From: Acidimicrobiales bacterium
GTDB taxonomy: Bacteria > Actinomycetota > Acidimicrobiia > Acidimicrobiales > DATDAH01
Direction: 5' to 3'
Assembly: GCA_016794585.1 (NCBI GenBank)
Contig: JAEUJM010000001.1
Coordinates: forward strand, 62,001 to 126,000
Length of the DNA stretch: 64,000 nucleotides
Both the position numbers and the translations under genes were made by a program. Positions within the stretch are counted from its first letter, which is position 1. Each line of letters begins with the position of its first letter. Below, piece by piece: positions 25,830 to 34,226 of this stretch. The notes beneath the pieces are model-generated. The model saw only the letters and a program-made list of their open reading frames with translations. It was not told the DNA's origin and did not search any database.

Positions 25830-25858
25830 TTGCGCGAGGGGGAGGGGACCGGTACACA
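25830..25858 (+). promoter_or_regulatory. Possible promoter for tRNA-His/hisS
   Basis: TTGCGC (25830-25835) and TACACA (25853-25858) are separated by 17 bases and lie just before the tRNA. The -10 match is weak. A GTGCGC/GCGCAC hairpin (25864-25869 with 25879-25884) abuts the tRNA 5' end and could aid processing. Confidence 0.35.
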
Positions 25859-25884
25859 CTCTTGTGCGCCTTCCGGGCGCGCAC

Positions 25885-25958
25885 GCTGCCGTAGCTCAGT
25901 TGGCCAGAGCGCCTGGTTGTGGACCAGGAGGTCATGGGTTCAAGCCCCATCGGCAGTA
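25885..25958 (+). tRNA. tRNA-His (GTG anticodon), atypical acceptor: G1:U72, A73, no G-1
   Basis: A complete cloverleaf folds. Acceptor GCTGCCG (25885-25891) pairs with CGGCAGT (25951-25957), leaving a G1:U72 wobble; discriminator A is at 25958. The D arm is GCTC/GAGC, the anticodon stem CCTGG/CCAGG with loop TTGTGGA and anticodon GTG (25919-25921), the variable loop has 5 bases, and the T stem is ATGGG/CCCAT with TTCAAGC. CCA is not encoded. In most bacteria tRNA-His carries an extra G-1 paired to C73; here the base before G1 is C and position 73 is A. This combination is known from Alphaproteobacteria with a divergent HisRS. The matching synthetase gene begins 50 bases downstream. Confidence 0.95.
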
Positions 25959-26008
25959 CTGACGGCCCACGCGACACGTACGTCGCCGGCAGACGGAGCC
26001 TCGCCCAC

Positions 26009-27490
26009 GTGTCCACCGATCGCCCCAGCGCCCGCCTCCCGAGCGGTTTCGCCGACGCGCGGGCGGACGACGTCCTGGCCCGCCAGGCCCTCATCGAGCA
26101 GGTCGTGGGCGTCTACCGCCTCCACGGCTTCGAGGCCCTCGAGACGCCGGCCATCGAGTACCTCGACGCGCTGGGCAAGCACCTGCCCGACGAGGACGCG
26201 CCCGACGAGGGCGTGTTCGCGCTCCGGGACGACGACGAGCAGTGGATCGCCCTCCGCTACGACCTCACCGCGCCCCTCGCCCGGTTCGTGGCCCAGGCGG
26301 GCCAGCACCTCGTCCGCCCCTTCCGCCGCTACCAGGTCGGCCCGGTGTGGCGTCGGGAGAAGCCGGGCCCGGGGCGCTTCCGCCAGTTCTACCAGTGCGA
26401 CTTCGACACCGTTGGCAGCGCCTCGGTGGGCGTCGACGCCGAGGTCTGCGCCGTGCTGGCCGCTGCCCTCGAGGCCATCGGCATCGACCGCGGCGACTAC
26501 ATCGTGCGGGTCAACGACCGGCGCGTCCTGACCGGCGTCCTGCACGAGGCCGGCATCAGCGACGCCCGGGCCCAGCTCACCGTCCTGCGGGCGGTCGACA
26601 AGCTCGACCGCCTCGGCCTCGACGCCGTCGCCGAGCTGCTCGGCGAGGGCCGGACCGACGCCTCGGGCGACCGCACCCAGGGCGCCGGCCTCGACCCCGC
26701 CCAGGTCGACGCCGTCCTCGGGTTCGTCCGCGCCGGCGGCGGCACCCGCGCCGACGTGATCGGCCGACTCGGCGAGCTGGTGGGCGGCGACGAGGTGGGC
26801 CGGGCCGGCGTCGACGAGCTCGCCCGCATGGCCGAGCTGCTCGACGCCAGCGGCCTCGGCGACGACCGGGTGGTGTTCGACCCCACCGTCGTGCGCGGCC
26901 TCGCCTACTACACCGGTCCGGTGTTCGAGGCCGAGCTCACCGCCGAGATCGTCGACGAGAAGGGCCGCAAGCGCAGCTTCGGCTCGGTCGCCGGCGGCGG
27001 GCGCTACGACGACCTCGTCGAACGCTTCACGGGCGAGCGGGTACCGGCGTGCGGGGCCAGTATCGGCGTCGACCGCCTCCTGGCCGCCCTCCGGGCGCTG
27101 CACGGCGAGCAGGCCGCCCCCCGGGGCCCCGTCGTCGTCACCGTGATGGACCGCGACCGCCTCGGCGCCTACCAGGCCATGGTCGCCGAGCTGAGGGCGG
27201 CCGGCATCGCCGCCGAGCTCTACCCGGATGAGCGCTCGTTCAAGGCGCAGATGAAGTACGCCGACCGTCGCCGGTCGCCCGTCGCCGTCATCGCCGGCGG
27301 CCAGGAGTTCGAGGCCGGCGAGGTGCAGGTGAAGGACCTCGTCCTCGGCGAGGAGCTGGCCAAGGGCATCGCCGACCGCGACGAGTGGCGCACCGGGCAG
27401 CCCGCCCAGCGCTCGGTGCCCCGTGCCGACCTCGTGGCCACCGTGGCCGAGATCCTCGGCCGCCCCGCTCCCGGCGGGCAGGGGAGCTGA
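26009..27490 (+). CDS. hisS: Histidyl-tRNA synthetase, divergent alphaproteobacterial type
   Basis: GTG 26009 gives 493 residues; earlier in-frame codons would run into the tRNA. The class II core begins [20 protein letters not shown]. Motif 1 is near [20 protein letters not shown]. Motif 2 reads [20 protein letters not shown] (~113-132), followed by [13 protein letters not shown]. Ordinary bacterial HisRS instead has ERPQxGRxRQFxQ. [11 protein letters not shown] and DTVGSASV are the pattern I know from alphaproteobacterial HisRS that reads tRNA-His without G-1. Motif 3 region is [15 protein letters not shown] and [14 protein letters not shown]. The C-terminal anticodon-binding domain ([20 protein letters not shown] to the end) is intact. 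It is co-directional with its tRNA and with hisZ, 2 bases downstream. Confidence 0.95.
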   Translation: MSTDRPSARLPSGFADARADDVLARQALIEQVVGVYRLHGFEALETPAIEYLDALGKHLPDEDAPDEGVFALRDDDEQWIALRYDLTAPLARFVAQAGQHLVRPFRRYQVGPVWRREKPGPGRFRQFYQCDFDTVGSASVGVDAEVCAVLAAALEAIGIDRGDYIVRVNDRRVLTGVLHEAGISDARAQLTVLRAVDKLDRLGLDAVAELLGEGRTDASGDRTQGAGLDPAQVDAVLGFVRAGGGTRADVIGRLGELVGGDEVGRAGVDELARMAELLDASGLGDDRVVFDPTVVRGLAYYTGPVFEAELTAEIVDEKGRKRSFGSVAGGGRYDDLVERFTGERVPACGASIGVDRLLAALRALHGEQAAPRGPVVVTVMDRDRLGAYQAMVAELRAAGIAAELYPDERSFKAQMKYADRRRSPVAVIAGGQEFEAGEVQVKDLVLGEELAKGIADRDEWRTGQPAQRSVPRADLVATVAEILGRPAPGGQGS

Positions 27491-27492
27491 CC

Positions 27493-28719
27493 ATGGCCGA
27501 CACGCAGCCCGTCTCGGGCGCCTTCGACCTCGCCGAGGAGCAGGCCGTCCGGGCCGAGGCGCTCGCCGAGGCCTCCCGGGCCTGGTTCCGCTCGCAGGGC
27601 TACGGCCCGGTGAAGCCGCCCATCCTCGAGCGCGCCGCGCCCTTCCTCGACCGCCTCGGCGAGGAGATCCGCAGCCGCATGTACATCTTCGCCGACCCGG
27701 GCGGCCACGAGGTCTGCCTTCGGCCCGAGATGACCATCCCCACGGCGCGTCTCTACGCCGACAGCATCCACGAGCGCGGTGGCCCGTTCCGCTGCTACTA
27801 CGTCGGCAGCGTCTTCCGCTTCGACTGGCCCCGCGAAGGGCGGTACCGCCAGTTCACCCAGACCGGCGCCGAGTTCTTCGGAGGCGTCGATGCCGCCGAC
27901 GCCGATGCCGAGGTGCTGGCCCTGGCCCACGGGCTGCTGGGGTCCTACGGCCTGTCCGACCTGCAGGTGCAAGTGGGTGACGTGTCCTTCTTCGCCGCCC
28001 TGCTCGGCGACGAGCGTCTGGCCCCGGCGTGGCGCGTGCGCCTGGCGCGGGCGGCGCCGGACTTCGCCACCCTCGAGCGCGAGCTGGCCCAGGACGCCGA
28101 GCGTCGGGCCGCCACCCCGGTTGCCGCGGACACGTCCACCGCACCGAGCCCCGCCGCCGGCAGTGAGATCGGCGACCTGCTCGACCAGACGCCGGCCGCC
28201 CAGCGTGACGCGCTGCTCGGCCACGTCCTCACCACGGTCGGCCCCGAGCACTTCGGGGTGCGCACGCCCGAGCAGATCGCCCGACGCCTGCTCAACCGGG
28301 CCGAGGCCCGCGGTCCCATCGAGCCCGCCATCGCCGGCGCCCTCACGGCGCTCCTCGCCATCGACCTGCCTCTGCACGAGGGCCTCGCCGAGGTGCGCCG
28401 CATCGCCGACGAGGCCGGGTCGGCCGCGCTGGCGGCCGCCGCCGACGGGTGGGATCGCCGGGTCGCGCTGCTGGCCGAGCGTGGTGTCGACCCCGCCGGC
28501 GTCCGCCTCCGCCCCCGCATGGGCCGCGGCATCCACTACTACACCGGCTTCGTGTTCGAGATCCACGACGGCACCGGTTCCGCCGAGAGCCAGCTGTGCG
28601 GCGGCGGGCGCTACGACGACCTCGTCGAGTCCGTGGGCGGCACCGAGCCCGTCCCCGCGGTCGGCTTCTCCCTCGGCCTCGAGCGGGTCCAGCTCCGGTT
28701 GGGCCAGGAGGCACCGTGA
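27493..28719 (+). CDS. hisZ: ATP phosphoribosyltransferase regulatory subunit
   Basis: ATG 27493 gives 408 residues and lies two bases after the hisS stop. It is a HisRS catalytic-core paralogue without the anticodon-binding domain: FRSQGYGPVKPPILERAAPF, LRPEMTIPTARLYAD, RFDWPREGRYRQFTQTGAEF, GRGIHYYTGFVFEIHDG and [14 protein letters not shown]. HisZ binds HisG and supplies histidine feedback inhibition. Its stop overlaps the hisG start as GTGA. The hisS-hisZ-hisG order is one I associate with Alphaproteobacteria; this is recollection, not a search. Confidence 0.93.
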   Translation: MADTQPVSGAFDLAEEQAVRAEALAEASRAWFRSQGYGPVKPPILERAAPFLDRLGEEIRSRMYIFADPGGHEVCLRPEMTIPTARLYADSIHERGGPFRCYYVGSVFRFDWPREGRYRQFTQTGAEFFGGVDAADADAEVLALAHGLLGSYGLSDLQVQVGDVSFFAALLGDERLAPAWRVRLARAAPDFATLERELAQDAERRAATPVAADTSTAPSPAAGSEIGDLLDQTPAAQRDALLGHVLTTVGPEHFGVRTPEQIARRLLNRAEARGPIEPAIAGALTALLAIDLPLHEGLAEVRRIADEAGSAALAAAADGWDRRVALLAERGVDPAGVRLRPRMGRGIHYYTGFVFEIHDGTGSAESQLCGGGRYDDLVESVGGTEPVPAVGFSLGLERVQLRLGQEAP

Positions 28720-29708
28720 CCGCGTCCGACACGCTCGTCCTGACCGTCGTGGCGAAGGGCTCGCTGCACGACGGCACCCTCGACCTGCTCGACCGGTGCT
28801 TCCTCCCCATCAAGCGTGGCGGCCGGTCGTACGCGGCACGCATGCCGGGGCTGCCCGCGGTCGAGGTGCTGCTGTCGCGGGCCGACGAGATCCCCGAGCT
28901 GATCGCGTCCGGGCAGGCCCACGCCGGCATCACGGGCCTGGACCTGGTGAGCGAGGCCAACGGCGAGCCCGGCACGCGACCCCGTGTCAGCGTCGTCATC
29001 GAGGACCTGCGCTTCGGCCGGGCCGACCTCGTGCTCGGCGTGCCCGCGGTGTGGCTGGACGTCGCCACCCTCGACGACCTCATCGAGGTGGCCTCCGACA
29101 TCCGCCACGACCACGGTCGGGTGCTGCGGGTGGCCACCAAGTTCCCCAACCTCACGCGGGCCTACTTCGCCCGGGCAGGCTTCACCGACTTCCGCATCGT
29201 CCCGTCCCTCGGCGCCACCGAGGGGGCGCCCAAGGCGGGCACCGCCGACGTGATCGTGGACCTCACCTCCACGGGGACCACCCTCGACGCCAACGGTCTG
29301 AAGCAGATCGACGGCGGGCGCGCCCTGCGGTCACAAGCGTGCCTGGTGGGTGCCGGCGATCCGACGGTGTGGACCCCGGGACGGCGCCAGGCCTTCACCC
29401 AGGTGATCGACCTGATCGAGTCCGCCCTCGCCGCCGACGAGACCCGGGTCGTGCGGGCCCACTTCGCCGACGCCCCCGAGGGCGCGCCGGTGCGAGCGGC
29501 CCTCGACTCGGTCCTCCTCGACCACGCCTGGATCGAGGCCGATCACGGCACCGAGCTCGACGGGCACCTCGCGGTCACCGACGTGCACGAGGTGCTGCGC
29601 CTCCTCCGGGCCCACGGCGCCGAGAACGCGGTCATCGAGGCCGTCGACCTGATGGTGCGTCCCACGCACCACTACGCCGAGGCCTTCTTCAACTCCCTCG
29701 AAGGCTGA
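28716..29708 (+). CDS. hisG: ATP phosphoribosyltransferase catalytic subunit
   Basis: GTG 28716 follows CCAGGAGG and gives 330 residues, longer than the usual short HisG (~210). VVAKGSLHDGTLDLLDR is the start of the periplasmic-binding-like fold. FGRADLVLGVPAVWLDVATL, RVATKFPNLTRAYFARAGF and SLGATEGAPKAGTADVIVDL (PRPP-binding region) follow. The length and these segments resemble alphaproteobacterial HisG (~325 residues), which works with HisZ. The enzyme condenses ATP and PRPP, the first step of histidine synthesis. It ends the block; a GC-rich hairpin follows. Confidence 0.94.
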   Translation: MTASDTLVLTVVAKGSLHDGTLDLLDRCFLPIKRGGRSYAARMPGLPAVEVLLSRADEIPELIASGQAHAGITGLDLVSEANGEPGTRPRVSVVIEDLRFGRADLVLGVPAVWLDVATLDDLIEVASDIRHDHGRVLRVATKFPNLTRAYFARAGFTDFRIVPSLGATEGAPKAGTADVIVDLTSTGTTLDANGLKQIDGGRALRSQACLVGAGDPTVWTPGRRQAFTQVIDLIESALAADETRVVRAHFADAPEGAPVRAALDSVLLDHAWIEADHGTELDGHLAVTDVHEVLRLLRAHGAENAVIEAVDLMVRPTHHYAEAFFNSLEG

Positions 29709-29713
29709 GCGCC

Positions 29714-29732
29714 CCGCCGGTTCAGCCGGCGG
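29714..29732. terminator. Hairpin after hisG, probable terminator
   Basis: CCGCCGG (29714-29720), loop TTCAG, CCGGCGG (29726-29732) form a perfect 7-base stem between the convergent hisG and universal-stress genes. No T run follows. Confidence 0.5.
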
Positions 29733-29753
29733 TCTCCACCGGCACGACCGGCC

Positions 29754-30185
29754 TCAGCTCGTGGCGCGGACCACGACCACGGGCACGGGGCTGTGGTGGA
29801 CGACGTGCTGGCTCACCGAGCCCAACAGGAGCTCCTTGACGCCGCCCAGGCCCCGGGCGCCGACGACGACGAGGTCGGCGGCCTTCGCGGCCTCGAGGAT
29901 GGCGTGGGTGGGGAGCTCGCAGGCAGCGTCGAGGCGGACCTCGACGCCGGCGAGCTCGGGGTCCTCCCCCTGCACGCCCTCGACGATGGCGGCCAGTGCG
30001 GCGTCGGCGGCGGCCTGGTCGAACGCCGGGTCGAACTCGCGCCCGGTCAGCGCCGCCTGGTCGAGGAAGCTCCACGCCCCGACCACCGTGACCGGGTCCT
30101 CGCGCAGCGCGCCTTCACGGAGCGCCCACAGCAACGCCTGGCGGGCAGGCTCGGAGGCGTCGACCCCGACCACGATCAGTCCCAT
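29754..30185 (-). CDS. Universal stress protein (UspA family)
   Basis: ATG 30185 gives 143 residues, one Usp domain. LIVVGVDASEPARQALLWAL is the first strand and helix; VVVGARGLGGVKELLLGSVS is the ATP-binding GxxGxGGxxxxxxGS signature; HSPVPVVVV is the last strand. ATP-binding Usp proteins act in stress and dormancy responses in actinobacteria. It lies 9 bases after the PfpI-like gene on the same strand, so they form an operon, consistent with a joint stress role. Confidence 0.94.
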   Translation of the reverse strand: MGLIVVGVDASEPARQALLWALREGALREDPVTVVGAWSFLDQAALTGREFDPAFDQAAADAALAAIVEGVQGEDPELAGVEVRLDAACELPTHAILEAAKAADLVVVGARGLGGVKELLLGSVSQHVVHHSPVPVVVVRATS

Positions 30186-30194
30186 GCGCTCACC

Positions 30195-30938
30195 TTACGA
30201 GTCGAGCAGGGCGGCGAAGCGCTCGGCGAAGAGGTAGGCGTCGCCGGGCCAGCGGGCAGAGACGTACCGGCCGTCCTCGACGACGAAGGCGGCCCGGTGG
30301 TCCTCACGGGTGCCGCGACGCGAGAGCGTGCGTGGACCCCGCTCGAACTGGCCGTCGGGGTCGTCGAGGGCGGCGCGCACCTCGTCCTCCACGTAGGCCG
30401 GGTACGTGCGGTAGTAGCGACCCCGGCGCCAGGCGGTGGCGAGGAACGCGGTCCGCTCGAGGTACTTCGGGAGGCAGGTGGTGCGCCGGTCCGCCAAGAG
30501 GCTCCGGCCGTTCTCGTCGGTGGCGCGGGCGAGGACCAGCACGCCGTGGCAGATGGCGGCCACCGGACGCTCGAGCGCCCAGAACTCCGCCACGCGGAGC
30601 TGGAGCACCGGCGAGCCCAGGTACTGGCGCATCCGGGGGGCGTGGCCACCCGGGAGGAGCAGCGCGTCGTAGTCGGCGACGTCGAGGTCGATCCAGGCCT
30701 CGGTGGCCCGAAACGCAGGGGAGGCGGCCAGCTCCCGGTAGAAGGCCTTCGGTTCGGGGTCAGCGCCGAGCTGCCCGAAGACGACGCCGTCGAGCAGCAG
30801 CGGGTCGGCCTCGGGGACGACGCCGGCCCGCTCGGTGGCGAACACCACCTCGTGCCCGGCCTCGGTCAGGAGCTTCCACGGCACGGCCACCTCGGTCACG
30901 TCGACGTCGTGGTCGGGGACGGGCACCAGCACGCGCAC
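30195..30938 (-). CDS. DJ-1/PfpI family protein
   Basis: ATG 30938 gives 247 residues. YDALLLPGGHAPRMRQYL and RPVAAICHGVLVLARA place a nucleophile-elbow Cys in the AICHG motif, as in the DJ-1/PfpI/Hsp31 superfamily, with Glu/His partners to be expected nearby. Family members act as glyoxalases, chaperones, deglycases or amidases; the exact role cannot be told. No signal peptide is seen. It is the upstream gene of a two-gene operon with a universal stress protein. Confidence 0.87.
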   Translation of the reverse strand: MRVLVPVPDHDVDVTEVAVPWKLLTEAGHEVVFATERAGVVPEADPLLLDGVVFGQLGADPEPKAFYRELAASPAFRATEAWIDLDVADYDALLLPGGHAPRMRQYLGSPVLQLRVAEFWALERPVAAICHGVLVLARATDENGRSLLADRRTTCLPKYLERTAFLATAWRRGRYYRTYPAYVEDEVRAALDDPDGQFERGPRTLSRRGTREDHRAAFVVEDGRYVSARWPGDAYLFAERFAALLDS

Positions 30939-30978
30939 GTCGCCGACCGTACCGGCCGGCCGCCCGGCTGAGGGTCGG

Positions 30979-32871
30979 TCAGAAGCGCCAGAGGCGGTCG
31001 CGGCGCTCCGGGTCGCCGTGGAAGATGATGTCGTCGCGGCCGTTGCCGTCGAAGTCGCCGCTGCGGGCGATGCCGAACGATCCGCCCATGTTCACTCCGG
31101 AGCCGAGGAACCCGCCGTTGGCGGTGCCCAGCCAGAAGGCGTCGCGGGCGTCGCCGCGGCCGTACCAGAAGATGTCCGTGCGCTGGTCGCCGTTGTAGTC
31201 CCCCGGCACGGCGACGGCGTCGTGATCGATGTCCACGGAGCGGGCGGAGAACCGGTTGCCGCTCTCGCCCCGCCACAGGGTGTCTCGGGCGCCGCCCGGG
31301 CCGTACCAGAAGATGTCGTCCCGGCCATCGCCGTTGAAGTCGCCGGCGAACGGCTGGTACGTGCCGTTGGCACGCTCGGTGCGGCCCACGAAGCGCCCGT
31401 AGATCGTGCCGTACCAGACGGGGTCCGAAGGGGCGCCGGCCCGGTACCAGAAGATGTCGTCGGACCGATCGCCGTTGAAGTCGCCCACGATCGGCCAGTA
31501 GTCGCCGTTGACGGTCACGTCGAGGTTGCGGAACGACCGGTTCGGCGTGCCCAGCCAGATGTGGTCCCGGGCGGTACCGGGCCCGTACCAGAAGATGTCG
31601 TCACGGCAGTCGCCGTTGAAGTCGCCGGTGAACACCCGGTAGTCGCCGCCGACGTTGCGGAGGTTGTCCGAGAAGCGGCCACCGCCGGCGGAGAACCAGA
31701 TGTGGTCCGTCTCCCCGCCCGGGCGGTACCAGAGGATGTCGTCACGCCCGTCGCCGTCGAAGTCACCCGTGTTGGTTCGGTCCCACGCCGGGTTCACGTC
31801 GATGCCCTGCACGTAGCGGCTCGAGGGCGAGAAGCGCGGCGCGTGGAAGACCCGCGACCAGTAGCTCACCCTGCCGGCGCCGCCGTCGCGGGTGAGGCTG
31901 AAGTGCACGTGATCGGTGTGGGGCGACGCCCCGGAGTACGGCGACCACCCCCGGTCGGTGTCGTACATGCGGAACATCTGGCGGTTCCAGATGATGTACA
32001 TGACCCCGAGGCGACGGGCGTTGGCGAACGTGTTGCAGTTGTTGTCGGTGGCGAAGAGGAAGTCGAACAGCGACTGCACCCGAGCCCGGTCGGAGGCGCG
32101 GCCGGCGTTCATCGCCCAGTCCCACGCCCGGCCCTCCTTGTGCTCGCTCGTCCCGCCGATGTTGCACGCCCGCCCCACGCCGAGGCTGCCGCCGCCGTAG
32201 TTGGCCTGTACGAGGCGCCGGAACGCAGCCATCCCGGGCTTCTCGCTCGTGCTGCACGTGGACTGGCCGTCGTAGTCGGGGAAGGGCTCGATGCCGCCGT
32301 TGAACGGGGGAGCGGTGGCGCCCTCGGTCGTGGCGTTCGGGCCTTCGCCGGTGACCGTGAACGTCCGCTTCGTGTACGTGACCGGGTCGGGCTCGTCCTC
32401 CTCGCTCGGGTAGGCGCACACCGCCTTGATCCGGTACGGGTCGACCGGCGTGCCGGCCGGCACGGTGAGCGTGCCCTCCCAACGGCCGTCGTCGCCGACC
32501 TCGATCGTGGCGTCGGCGAACACGGCGCCGTCGTGGACGAGGGTCACCACCACGCCGTCGCCGGGCTCGTCGGTGCCGGGCAAGAGGCAGTCGGCGCCTG
32601 AGACCTCGATGGCGGTGCCGGTGACGCCCTCGGCCGGGCTGCTGGAGAACCCCGGCCCGGCCTCGGGTGCGGCCTGCGCCTCGGGGACGGCCTGGGCCTC
32701 CGGGTCCTGAGTCTCCGGGTCCTGGGTCTCCGGGTCCGCTTGGCCCGTCACGGCGCCGGCGGGGATCAGCGGGACGGAGGCGGCCAGCAGCAACACCAGC
32801 AGGGGCAGGGCGACGGTGCTCGCTGAGGGGCCGAACCGCCCCCGGCGGGTCCGCCCCTCGATCGTGCGCAC
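30979..32871 (-). CDS. Secreted protein with LAS-peptidase-like domain and six FG-GAP repeats
   Basis: GTG 32871 follows AGGAGG and gives 630 residues. A signal peptide (VALPLLVLLLAASVPLIPAG) is followed by a degenerate repeat of PETQD/PEAQA and an Ig-like region (~70-170). The central domain (~215-345) contains SEHKEGRAWDWAMN and PHTDHVHFSL, an H-x6-D and HxxHxH arrangement typical of LAS-type zinc peptidases acting on cell-wall peptides. The C-terminal ~270 residues hold six FG-GAP/VCBS units of the form GDFNGDGRDDIFWYGPG, which bind Ca2+ through DxDGxxD and fold as a propeller. A wall-remodelling or adhesive enzyme is likely; substrate unknown. Confidence 0.82.
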   Translation of the reverse strand: MRTIEGRTRRGRFGPSASTVALPLLVLLLAASVPLIPAGAVTGQADPETQDPETQDPEAQAVPEAQAAPEAGPGFSSSPAEGVTGTAIEVSGADCLLPGTDEPGDGVVVTLVHDGAVFADATIEVGDDGRWEGTLTVPAGTPVDPYRIKAVCAYPSEEDEPDPVTYTKRTFTVTGEGPNATTEGATAPPFNGGIEPFPDYDGQSTCSTSEKPGMAAFRRLVQANYGGGSLGVGRACNIGGTSEHKEGRAWDWAMNAGRASDRARVQSLFDFLFATDNNCNTFANARRLGVMYIIWNRQMFRMYDTDRGWSPYSGASPHTDHVHFSLTRDGGAGRVSYWSRVFHAPRFSPSSRYVQGIDVNPAWDRTNTGDFDGDGRDDILWYRPGGETDHIWFSAGGGRFSDNLRNVGGDYRVFTGDFNGDCRDDIFWYGPGTARDHIWLGTPNRSFRNLDVTVNGDYWPIVGDFNGDRSDDIFWYRAGAPSDPVWYGTIYGRFVGRTERANGTYQPFAGDFNGDGRDDIFWYGPGGARDTLWRGESGNRFSARSVDIDHDAVAVPGDYNGDQRTDIFWYGRGDARDAFWLGTANGGFLGSGVNMGGSFGIARSGDFDGNGRDDIIFHGDPERRDRLWRF

Positions 32872-32984
32872 GGTGTGGGTCCTCCTCGGAGGTCGGCCGG
32901 TGCCCGCGGTCCGCCCCGTGTCCGGACGCAGGTCGACTGCGCCCGCGGGTGGCCCGTCACTACCCCGTCCGCGGAGGAGGAAGA

Positions 32985-34208
32985 ATGGGAGTCCGCAATT
33001 CCTTCCCTCGAAGCGAGGCCCCCGTGGATCCCAGCACCGCTCCCGACCCGTTCGGCCCCGCGTCCCTCGGCCCCCTGCGGCTGCGCAACCGCATCGTCAA
33101 GGCCGCCACCTTCGAGGGCATGACCTTCGACCACGTGGTGTCCGACCGCCTCGTCGAGTTCCACCGCGCGATGGCCGCCGGTGGCGTGGCCATGACCACG
33201 GTCGCCTACTGCGCGGTGTCGCCGGAGGGCTGCGGCACCCCGAACGAGATCATCTTGAGCCCGGAGGCGGTCCCCGGGCTCCAGCGCCTCGCCGACGCCG
33301 TGCACGACGAGGGCGCCGCCGTGTCGGCGCAGCTCGGCCACGCCGGTGCGGTCGCCGCCGGCGCCGGCTACCAGGGCCTCTCGCCCTCGGCGATGTTCAG
33401 CCCGCTGGCCATGCGCCGGACGCGGGCGGTGTCGGCCGAGGACATCGACCGCATCACCGGGGACTTCGCCGCTGCCGCTCGCATCGTGGTCGACGGGGGC
33501 TTCGACGCCATCGAGATCCACCTCGGCCACGGCTACCTGCCGAGCGAGTTCCTCAGCCCCAAGCTCAACAAGCGCACCGACCAGTGGGGTGGGTCACTCG
33601 AGAACCGGGCCCGGTTCCCGCGCTCGATCGTGGCTGCGGTACGCGAGGCGGTCGGCGACCAGGTGGCGGTGCTGGCCAAGGTGAACATGGCCGACGGCGT
33701 CCCCGGCGGGTTCTGGCTCGACGAGAGCGTGCCCTTCGCCCGCCTGCTCGAGGCCGACGGCCACCTCGACGCCATCGAGCTCACCGGTGGGAGCTCGCTC
33801 CAGAACCCCATGTACCTGTTCCGGGGTGAGGCGCCCGTGCGGGAGATGGCGCGGTCGATGCCGAAGTTCGTGCGGCCCGCGTTCAAGGTGCTCGGGGGGC
33901 GCTTTCTGCCCTCGTACCCGTACGAGGAGGCCTACTTCCTGCCCTACGCCCGCCAGTTCCGCGACGCCCTCGACCTGCCCCTCGTCCTGCTCGGCGGCAT
34001 CAGTCGCCGCGACACGCTGGACACCGCGATGGCCGAGGGCTTCGAGTTCGTGGCCATGGGTCGGGCCCTGCTGCGCGAGCCCGACCTCGTCAACAAGATG
34101 GCGGCCGGCGAGTCCGCGGAGTCGCTGTGCGTGCACTGCAACAAGTGCATGCCCACGATCTACCGCGGCACCCACTGCGTGCTCGTCCCCGAGGGCGAGC
34201 GCGCCTGA
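32985..34208 (+). CDS. NADH:flavin oxidoreductase (Old Yellow Enzyme / 2,4-dienoyl-CoA reductase-like)
   Basis: ATG 32985 sits five bases after GGAGGAGG and gives 407 residues; GTG 33024 is possible. The FMN barrel begins FGPASLGPLRLRNRIVKAAT. IEIHLGHGYLPSEFLSPKLN and KRTDQWGGSLENRARF are the OYE catalytic and signature segments. LVLLGGISRRDTLDTAMAEG and FVAMGRALLREPDLV bind the FMN phosphate. The C-terminus has CVHCNKCMP, resembling the iron-sulfur cysteine motif of dienoyl-CoA-reductase-type members, but the second domain of those enzymes is absent. It reduces activated C=C bonds. Convergent with fadD, 18 bases apart; likely part of the same catabolic region. Confidence 0.9.
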   Translation: MGVRNSFPRSEAPVDPSTAPDPFGPASLGPLRLRNRIVKAATFEGMTFDHVVSDRLVEFHRAMAAGGVAMTTVAYCAVSPEGCGTPNEIILSPEAVPGLQRLADAVHDEGAAVSAQLGHAGAVAAGAGYQGLSPSAMFSPLAMRRTRAVSAEDIDRITGDFAAAARIVVDGGFDAIEIHLGHGYLPSEFLSPKLNKRTDQWGGSLENRARFPRSIVAAVREAVGDQVAVLAKVNMADGVPGGFWLDESVPFARLLEADGHLDAIELTGGSSLQNPMYLFRGEAPVREMARSMPKFVRPAFKVLGGRFLPSYPYEEAYFLPYARQFRDALDLPLVLLGGISRRDTLDTAMAEGFEFVAMGRALLREPDLVNKMAAGESAESLCVHCNKCMPTIYRGTHCVLVPEGERA

Positions 34209-34226
34209 GCCCGCAGCCTCCGACGA

